Assembly (NCBI RefSeq): GCF_006352025.1
Contig: NZ_CP040936.1
Location: 4,032,001-4,096,000, forward strand
Direction of reading: 5' to 3'
DNA from: Hymenobacter sp. DG01
GTDB lineage: Bacteria > Bacteroidota > Bacteroidia > Cytophagales > Hymenobacteraceae
Length of the DNA stretch: 64,000 bases
Of this stretch, positions 58,415 through 64,000 are shown one piece after another. A program made the position numbers and the translations under genes. The notes below the pieces were generated by a model, which made no database searches, was not told the origin of the DNA, and worked only from the letters and a program-made list of their open reading frames with translations. Position 1 is the stretch's first letter. The number at the start of each line of letters is the position of its first letter.

Positions 58415-60511
58415 TTACTTGCGCTTCTTGCCGGGTTTGCAGAGGCTTTTCAGGTAGGCATAGGTATCGAACTGGGAGCGGATGCGGGCAGCCTCCGTGT
58501 CGTCGCCATCGGGGCCGATGAAGTGGTTGTGGAAGTCGCGGGCCTTCACGTTGTCGTGGCGCTGCAGGTCCAGCAGGTGGCGCACCTCGGCCCGCAAATC
58601 GGGCTGCAGAATCGGGAAGGCCACCTCCACGCGCCGGTCGAGGTTGCGGGCCATCCAGTCGGAGGAAGCCACGTACACTTTTTCCTCGCCGCCATTGCCG
58701 AACACGTACACCCGGGCGTGCTCCAGAAACCTATCGACCATGCCACGCTGCCGGATGTTCTCGCTCTGGCCCGGCAGCTCCGGAATCAGGCACGAAATGC
58801 CCCGGATCAGGAGCTCTACCCGTACGCCGGCCTGGCTGGCCTCGTAGAGCTTCAGAATCATGCGCTCATCCTGCAGGGCGTTCAGCTTCAGGATGATGTA
58901 GGCGTCTTGGCCCTGGCGAGCCAACTCTATTTCGTGGTCGATGAGGGCGTTGAGCTTCTCCCGCAGCTCGAAGGGTGCCACCAGCAGGTGCTGAAACAGG
59001 CCGGTCTTGTCCTGGCGGTCATGGAAGTAGCGGAACACCTCCACCACCTCCCGCGTGATGTCGGGGTTGCTCGTGAACAGGCCGTGGTCGGCGTACACCT
59101 CACTGGTTTTCTCGTTGAAGTTGCCCGTGCTCAGGTAGGCGTAGAGGCGGTTCTGGTTGTCCTCGGAGCGGGTGATGAGCAGCAGCTTGCTGTGCACCTT
59201 CAGATCGGGGATGCCATAAATAACGTTGGCGCCGGCTTTCTGCAGCTTTTCAGCCCAGAACATGTTGCTTTCCTCATCAAAGCGGGCCTTCAGCTCAACT
59301 ACCACTGTTACTTGCTTGCCGTTTTTGGCGGCCTTCAGCAGGGCTTTGGCTACTTCGCTTTTGCCAGCCACCCGGTACAGCGTGATGCTGATGCTGCTGA
59401 CCTGCGGGTCCTGGCCGGCCTCATTAATCAGGCGCGTTACGTAGTCGAAAGACTGGTAGGGCAGGTGCAGTAGATGGTCGCGCTCGGCAATGGCGGGCAG
59501 CATCTTGCCGGTGCGGGGCAGGGTAGGGTGGGGCAGGGCCGGCATGGGCTCGTACTGGAGCTGGGCCAGCCCGAAGTCCGGGAACCCGAAGAAGTCGCGG
59601 AAGTTGTGGTATCGGCTGCCTTCCACCAGCTCGTCCTTGCCGATGCCGGTTTTCTGCATCACGGCCCGCAGCACCTCCTGGGGCATGGCGGGGTCGTAGA
59701 GCAGGCGGGCGGGGTAGCCGGTTTCGCGCTTCTGCAGGCTGCTCTTGATTTTAGCCAGCATGTTACCCGATACTTCTTCCTGAATGTCCAGTTCGGCGTC
59801 GCGGGAGAGTTTAATGGCGTGCACCTGCACTTTCTGGTACTTCGGGAACAGCTCCTGGGCGCAGCACCGGATTACGTCATCGAGAAACATCACGTACTTG
59901 TCCTCGCCCTGGGCTGGCAGCTCCACAAAGCGGCTGCCGTGGCGCTTGGTGGGCAGCTCCATCACCACTACCCGCTCCTCATCCTGCTTTTTGCGGTTTT
60001 CGGGCTGGGTCAGCAGGAAGGTGAGGTACACGCTCTGGTCGCGCAGGAAAAGATGGTGCAGGTTGTCATCGAGGATGATGGGCGAAAGCAAATCCTGCAC
60101 CTGCTCCCGGAAGTAGGCCTGCACCCAGGCGCGCTGCTCGGCCGTGAGGTCACGCTCTGAAACCAGGTGAATATGCTGGGCCTTCAGGGCGGGCAGGATG
60201 TCGTTGCGGAAGGTTTCGCCGAAGGCTTCCTGCTGGCGGCCTACCTCCCGCAGCAGGTCCTGAAGCTGGGCTACGGGGTCTTCGCCCAGCTTGGCGCGAG
60301 TTTTTTTCTTGAGCTTCACCAGGCGGCGCAGGGTAGCTACGCGCACCTTGAAGTACTCATCGAGGTTGCTGCTGAAAATGGCCAGAAACTTAATGCGCTC
60401 CAGCAAAGGCACCTCGGGGTTTTGGGCTTCCTGCAGCACCCGGCAGTTAAAGGCGAGCCAGCTCAGTTCCCGGTTCAGCAGCCGGGGCTGCGCCTGTGTA
60501 GTTTCGGACAT
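58415..60511 (-). CDS. ppk1: Polyphosphate kinase 1
   Basis: The 698-residue enzyme makes inorganic polyphosphate from ATP. Length and order fit PPK1: N domain LLNRELSWLAFNCRVLQEAQNPEVPLLERIKFLAIFSSNLDEYFKVR, head domain, and two phospholipase-D-like C domains. The autophosphorylated His lies in IPDLKVHSKLLLITR, the second His in LEHARVYVFGNGGEEKVYV, and SSDWMARNLDRRVEVAFPI closes the active site. The C-terminus is Lys/Arg-rich (CKPGKKRK). It follows a SixA-like phosphatase gene on the same strand by 108 bases, so both may be co-transcribed. Confidence 0.96.
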   Translation of the reverse strand: MSETTQAQPRLLNRELSWLAFNCRVLQEAQNPEVPLLERIKFLAIFSSNLDEYFKVRVATLRRLVKLKKKTRAKLGEDPVAQLQDLLREVGRQQEAFGETFRNDILPALKAQHIHLVSERDLTAEQRAWVQAYFREQVQDLLSPIILDDNLHHLFLRDQSVYLTFLLTQPENRKKQDEERVVVMELPTKRHGSRFVELPAQGEDKYVMFLDDVIRCCAQELFPKYQKVQVHAIKLSRDAELDIQEEVSGNMLAKIKSSLQKRETGYPARLLYDPAMPQEVLRAVMQKTGIGKDELVEGSRYHNFRDFFGFPDFGLAQLQYEPMPALPHPTLPRTGKMLPAIAERDHLLHLPYQSFDYVTRLINEAGQDPQVSSISITLYRVAGKSEVAKALLKAAKNGKQVTVVVELKARFDEESNMFWAEKLQKAGANVIYGIPDLKVHSKLLLITRSEDNQNRLYAYLSTGNFNEKTSEVYADHGLFTSNPDITREVVEVFRYFHDRQDKTGLFQHLLVAPFELREKLNALIDHEIELARQGQDAYIILKLNALQDERMILKLYEASQAGVRVELLIRGISCLIPELPGQSENIRQRGMVDRFLEHARVYVFGNGGEEKVYVASSDWMARNLDRRVEVAFPILQPDLRAEVRHLLDLQRHDNVKARDFHNHFIGPDGDDTEAARIRSQFDTYAYLKSLCKPGKKRK

Positions 60512-60619
60512 GGCAGTATGGTAGTCAGGAGCTTGGGGGCTTAGGCACTTGGATGACGCTCAATCATTATTCAGCAAAACATCAGCCAAGTCTCTAATCC
60601 CCCAAGTCCCTTACAGACC

Positions 60620-61111
60620 CTATTTATTTTTCGGATGATCGTAGAAGTAGTACTCGGCGTTGGCCCGGTCAATTTCGGCCCAGCGGGCGCAGTTGAATTT
60701 CAGGCACACAATGGCGGCCGTGGGCATGTCGGGGATGCTGCTGGGGGAGAGGATGTTGGCAAACTCCGTGATGGTAGGGTTGTGGCCCACCAGTAGCACC
60801 GAGTCGGCGGGGTCGGGCAGCTGGCGCACCACAGCCAGCAGGTCGGGCACGGTGGCCTCGTAAATGGGCTCTACCACCTCCACCCGCTCGGGGGGGTAGT
60901 CCAGCTCACGGGCCACCAAGGCGGCCGTGCTCAGGGCCCGCACCGCCGGGGAGGTTACCAGCAGATTCAGCTGAATCTGGCGCTTGGCCAGGGCCTGGCC
61001 CATAGCCGGCGCATCGTCGCGGCCCCGGTCGTTGAGCGGGCGCTCCTTGTCGGTTAAGTCGTCGAAGCTCCAGCTCGATTTGGCATGACGCATCAGATAC
61101 AACGTCTTCAT
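60620..61111 (-). CDS. SixA-like histidine phosphatase
   Basis: The 163-residue protein is a compact branch-1 histidine phosphatase: LYLMRHAKSSW with catalytic His9, ERPLNDRGRDDAPAMG, VTSPAVRALSTAALVA and VLLVGHNPTITEF with the second catalytic His. SixA proteins remove phosphate from phospho-His, for example in HPt domains or PTS components. It precedes ppk1 on the same strand, a neighbour pair seen in several bacteria, and may act in phosphate or polyphosphate handling; that is inference. The protein has no signal peptide. Confidence 0.92.
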   Translation of the reverse strand: MKTLYLMRHAKSSWSFDDLTDKERPLNDRGRDDAPAMGQALAKRQIQLNLLVTSPAVRALSTAALVARELDYPPERVEVVEPIYEATVPDLLAVVRQLPDPADSVLLVGHNPTITEFANILSPSSIPDMPTAAIVCLKFNCARWAEIDRANAEYYFYDHPKNK

Positions 61112-61387
61112 AAGGGGTAGGGAGTCAGGTGGCAGGCCTCTTTACTGTGGCGTTTGGAAAAGGTTATGGTGAGTGCCGGCCGGCGGGCCGCAACCCCACC
61201 TCGTACGGTCCGGCCCTCAGAGCCCGGAAAGGCTGGCAGCAGAGTAGCTCAACCGTGCGCGAAAGGCTGGAGTGTAAGAATCAGTAGGTTATGAGTACAG
61301 GAGTTTCTAAACTTGTGCGCCATTTTGGGTCTCTATAATCAAAATGGGAAAGCAAGTGTCTTCCAACTTCCTGCACTCCTTTCTTTT

Positions 61388-63499
61388 ATGACATTGAAGT
61401 TTACTGAATTCCTGCGGCAGAGTTTGCGGCTGCTTGGTTTAACCACGGCTCTGACCGTTATGAGCGCCGGCGCGGCGCGGGCCGAGGGCTCCAAAAACCT
61501 GACGCCCGGCACCGGCAACCGCGGTACCGCCACCGGTGTAAACAATTACATTGGCTACCTGCAGCACAACGATAACGGCAGCCAGGCCAACTCGGCGCAG
61601 TTTCTGAAGAAGGGCAGCCCTGCCACGGAGCGCATGTACATTCACATGGAGCCCGGCGAAACGCTGTATTTTGGGGTGCGGCGCATCCGTACCAACGACG
61701 CGGATAACGGCCGGCTGCGGCTGGAAGTCAAATACCTCGATAACAACAACGTCATCCAGACGGCCGGCACCTACTTCCTCACGGCCCAGGCCGCCGGCTC
61801 GCAGGGGGTAGTGAACCTGGCACCCGACCAGGCCGGCCTGATTAACTCGCCCGAGGAAGCTGCCGTTGGTCCGCGCTACGAGGCCCGCGCCAGCGGCCCT
61901 ATTGCCGGCTACAACCCCCTGGTGTTCAACCCCGCCGCTACCACCCCGGCGCGCGACTACTGGGTGGAATTTATGGAGGTAGATCCCAACGGCAACGATG
62001 CGGGCGTGACCCAGCGTAAGTCGTGGTACGATATCTGGGACTTTACGGTACGCGACGCGGTGGAGGAGAAGTCGGGCCGGCTGTACTCCCAGCACTGGTC
62101 GTTTACGGCGGCTGGGGGCACCAACTCCCTGTCTTCCTCCTTTGCTCTCTACCCCCTCATCCCCAACCCGAACTTCAACAACAACAGCTTCTTCGTGAAG
62201 CGGGTCAGCTACGCTGGTATTCAGCCGTTCGGGGTGATTCTGGTGGCCAACAGCGCCGGTACCACGGCGGCGGGCAACTTCAAGGCCAAGCGCAAAAGCC
62301 AGCGCACCAACCTGGGCTATGCCGAGTACAAGCTCTTTGTCAATAATCCCGACCCGATCATCTATCCTACCTCCCCGCGGCCGGCCAACCCTACCGTTAC
62401 CACCAGCTGCGCTAACGGCATCACCACCTTCACCCTGAAAGTAGATCAGGCTGGTTTTGGCGTGGTCTTTATTGACGGCGACCAGAACGGGCAGTACGAC
62501 CGGACCAAGGACCGGGTGCTGGAAAACAACACCGTCATCGGCGACAACACCTTTAAGTGGGACGGCAAAACCGACAGCGGCGACCCCATGAGCCAGACTA
62601 ACCTGAGCGTAACGTTTTCCAGCGGGGTCGGCCCCGTAAACTTTCCTATCTGGGACTGTGAGCAAGCACCTACCACGGGTATCTCGGTGCAGGATGTGCG
62701 CCCCGGCAACCAGGGCGCCCAGGACTATATCTTCTGGAACGACTCATTGCTGGCGCCCAACTTTGCGGCTCCGCTCATCAACCCCATCGGGACCAACACC
62801 GTGGCCACCAGCCACAAGTGGGGCACTAACCAGGGCGACGGCCGCCTGGTGAACTCCTATGCTGTAGGGCTGCTGGCCCGGGGCAATGCCATCCAGATTA
62901 CCTACGACCCCTCCACGGCCTGCGCTACTACCCCCCCGATAGTGCTGCAACCCCTGCCTGTGGAGCTGGCGCACTTTGGGGCCGCCCTGCGCGGGCAGGC
63001 CGTGGCCGTGAACTGGGAAACTTCCTCGGAGCGCAACAGCGCCTACTTTACCGTGGAGCGCAGCCCCGATGCCCGCTCCTTCGAGCCGCTTGGGCGGGTA
63101 GCCGCTGCGGGCACCAGCACCACCACGCGCCGCTACAGCTTCACCGATACTGAGCCGCTCGCGGGCACAGCCTACTACCGCCTCCATCAGGTAGATATCA
63201 ACGGTACCCATACCTACAGCCCGGTGGTGCCCGTGCGCAATGGGGCCGCGCTACTTGGGGTGGTGTACCCCAACCCGGTTACCTCCGAGCTGAATATTCG
63301 TCTGCGCACGCCCGTGGCCGGCCCGGTTTCCCTGCGGATTCTCGATGCTACCGGCCGGGTGGTATGGCAGGAGCAGCGCCGGCTTGAGGCGCCCACCACT
63401 TTCCTGCGGGTAGCGGCGGCCCAGCTGCCGGCCGCCCGCTGGTACGTGTTGCAGGTGCAGAGCACCACGGCCCTGCTGGTGGAGCGCTTTCAGAAATAG
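61388..63499 (+). CDS. Secreted T9SS-sorted surface protein
   Basis: The 703-residue product has a signal peptide (LLGLTTALTVMSAGAARA), a large beta-rich N-terminal region, and a likely bacterial Ig/SdrD-like module in the middle (FIDGDQNGQYDRTKDRVLENN, TFKWDGKTDSGDPM, with Asp-rich calcium-type loops). It continues with LPVELAHFGAALRGQAVAVNWETSSERNSAYFTVERS and a type-A T9SS domain from VYPNPVTSELNI to VERFQK. The DxDxNG(Q)YDxxxD loop suggests Ca2+ binding. It is probably displayed or released at the surface; no enzyme motif is seen. The ATG at 61388 is chosen over upstream codons because the signal peptide starts there. Confidence 0.83.
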   Translation: MTLKFTEFLRQSLRLLGLTTALTVMSAGAARAEGSKNLTPGTGNRGTATGVNNYIGYLQHNDNGSQANSAQFLKKGSPATERMYIHMEPGETLYFGVRRIRTNDADNGRLRLEVKYLDNNNVIQTAGTYFLTAQAAGSQGVVNLAPDQAGLINSPEEAAVGPRYEARASGPIAGYNPLVFNPAATTPARDYWVEFMEVDPNGNDAGVTQRKSWYDIWDFTVRDAVEEKSGRLYSQHWSFTAAGGTNSLSSSFALYPLIPNPNFNNNSFFVKRVSYAGIQPFGVILVANSAGTTAAGNFKAKRKSQRTNLGYAEYKLFVNNPDPIIYPTSPRPANPTVTTSCANGITTFTLKVDQAGFGVVFIDGDQNGQYDRTKDRVLENNTVIGDNTFKWDGKTDSGDPMSQTNLSVTFSSGVGPVNFPIWDCEQAPTTGISVQDVRPGNQGAQDYIFWNDSLLAPNFAAPLINPIGTNTVATSHKWGTNQGDGRLVNSYAVGLLARGNAIQITYDPSTACATTPPIVLQPLPVELAHFGAALRGQAVAVNWETSSERNSAYFTVERSPDARSFEPLGRVAAAGTSTTTRRYSFTDTEPLAGTAYYRLHQVDINGTHTYSPVVPVRNGAALLGVVYPNPVTSELNIRLRTPVAGPVSLRILDATGRVVWQEQRRLEAPTTFLRVAAAQLPAARWYVLQVQSTTALLVERFQK

Positions 63500-63520
63500 C
63501 TACCCTACCCCCTGTAAAGC

Positions 63521-63559
63521 ACAAAGCCGCTCCTGGTACCAGGAGCGGCTTTGTTTTTG
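63521..63559 (+). terminator. Intrinsic terminator
   Basis: A perfect palindrome of ACAAAGCCGCTCCTGGT with its complement is followed by TTTTTG. Confidence 0.9.
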
Positions 63560-63631
63560 TCGGCTGTGGGCAACGGGCGGGCCGCGCTCAGGCTGCGTGA
63601 CTTGCCTTTACCACGCAGGTGGCCCGCACGA

Positions 63632-63660
63632 AAAAGGCCCACCCGGGTAGGGTGGGCCTT
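63632..63660 (-). terminator. Terminator of the last gene
   Basis: AAGGCCCACCC pairs with GGGTGGGCCTT, followed by a T-run on the minus strand, 27 bases past the stop at 63687. Confidence 0.85.
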
Positions 63661-63686
63661 CGCATAGCTCAGAGGGGAGAGGTTGC

Positions 63687-64000
63687 CTATTGCTTAATGA
63701 AGCGCTGATGGGTTACCTGCTGCCCGTCGGCAATGCGCAGGGTGTACACGCCCCGGGCCAGCTGCCCGATGTTGAGCAGGTTGCCATCGAAGCTTATCTG
63801 CTTCATTTCGGCCCCGCGCACATCAAACACCTTCACTGACACGGCAGCGGGGCTGATGGCCGCCGGAATTTCCAGGTTAAGCACATCGGAGGCCGGGTTC
63901 GGGAAGATGCGGTAGCCGGCTGCCTCGGCCGTTTCGCCGGCCTGGCGGGCCGTACCGCCCGAAATCGTGAGGCTGTAGTCTTCGGTTTCGCCGTAGCTGT
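63687..64000 (-). CDS. C-terminal part of a T9SS-sorted protein with GEVED-type end, cut by window edge
   Basis: The minus-strand frame is open through the right edge and gives the last 104 residues. They begin SYGETEDYSLTISGG, a variant of the GEVEDY motif that ends the GEVED domain found in many secreted Bacteroidota enzymes and adhesins. A short linker leads into a type-A T9SS domain: YRIFPNPASDVLNLEI, VSVKVFDVRGAEMKQISFDG, LNIGQLARGVYTLRIADG and the final THQRFIKQ. The cargo domain lies outside the window. A terminator follows the stop. Confidence 0.87.
   Translation of the reverse strand, partial: SYGETEDYSLTISGGTARQAGETAEAAGYRIFPNPASDVLNLEIPAAISPAAVSVKVFDVRGAEMKQISFDGNLLNIGQLARGVYTLRIADGQQVTHQRFIKQ

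Noticed and set aside
1..64000. CRISPR arrays, prophage or classical IS elements
   Set aside because: No evenly spaced direct repeats, no phage structural genes and no transposase or integrase frames were found; the repeats present are palindromic and isolated.

Overview
The window is a chromosomal segment of a GC-rich member of the Bacteroidota, most like Hymenobacter or a close relative. This rests on several signs: secreted proteins with C-terminal Por-type (T9SS) sorting domains, PorT-like and other outer-membrane barrels, lipoprotein signals without a clear SD dependence, TAnnTTTG-type -7 promoter boxes, and families almost confined to this phylum (DUF3616, DUF4468, DUF2652, Lnb_N, HD-PycTM). 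There is no prophage, no IS transposase gene, no rRNA and no CRISPR array. Genus and GC level are judged by eye.

Layout. 1-10.7 kb holds a subclass B1 metallo-beta-lactamase cut by the left edge, an aldehyde dehydrogenase, an Lnb-like lipoprotein N-acyltransferase candidate, a GMC oxidoreductase, and small envelope or housekeeping genes. 10.9-15.4 kb holds tRNA-Val, an HDAC-like hydrolase and a three-gene type III polyketide synthase cluster (synthase, FAD oxidoreductase, methyltransferase). 15.5-28.4 kb holds a minimal T9SS protein, a 39-residue membrane protein, a flavin monooxygenase, a large hybrid sensor kinase with its sigma-54 regulator, a triplicated secreted protein, a DRGH nuclease lipoprotein, and an AT-rich gap with a promoter and a terminator-ended leader RNA. 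28.7-43.1 kb is a long co-directional nucleotide block: a DHODH-like flavoprotein, pyrF, pyrE, purL, purQ, purC, purD, purN, purF and purM, with three small unrelated genes between them. 43-48 kb holds a metal-binding protein, WGR/DUF4240, pncB, STAS, a LuxR-type regulator and tRNA-Arg. 47.7-54.5 kb holds a cyclase-like DUF2652 protein facing an HD-PycTM protein, then a 1302-residue metallophosphatase/barrel protein. 54.7-64 kb holds a barrel, an alcohol dehydrogenase, a DUF3850 protein, ppk1 with a SixA-like phosphatase, and two T9SS proteins, the last cut by the right edge.

How parts fit. The pur/pyr block covers most IMP synthesis steps plus the last two UMP steps; purE, purK, purB, purH and the early pyr genes are not in the window. 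The PKS trio resembles operons making alkyl-resorcinol or quinone phenolic lipids.

The most striking feature is a set of GC-rich palindromic elements in the purine block. One is a 548-bp unit with near-identical 40-bp terminal inverted repeats enclosing a DUF559 (Vsr-like endonuclease) reading frame, fused in frame to the end of PurQ. Relatives without a nuclease encode the first residues and the last residues plus stop codon of PurN. Two other palindromic repeat families lie just after stop codons across the window. A second lead is the DUF2652/HD-PycTM pair, which has the parts of a cyclic-nucleotide-like signalling module.
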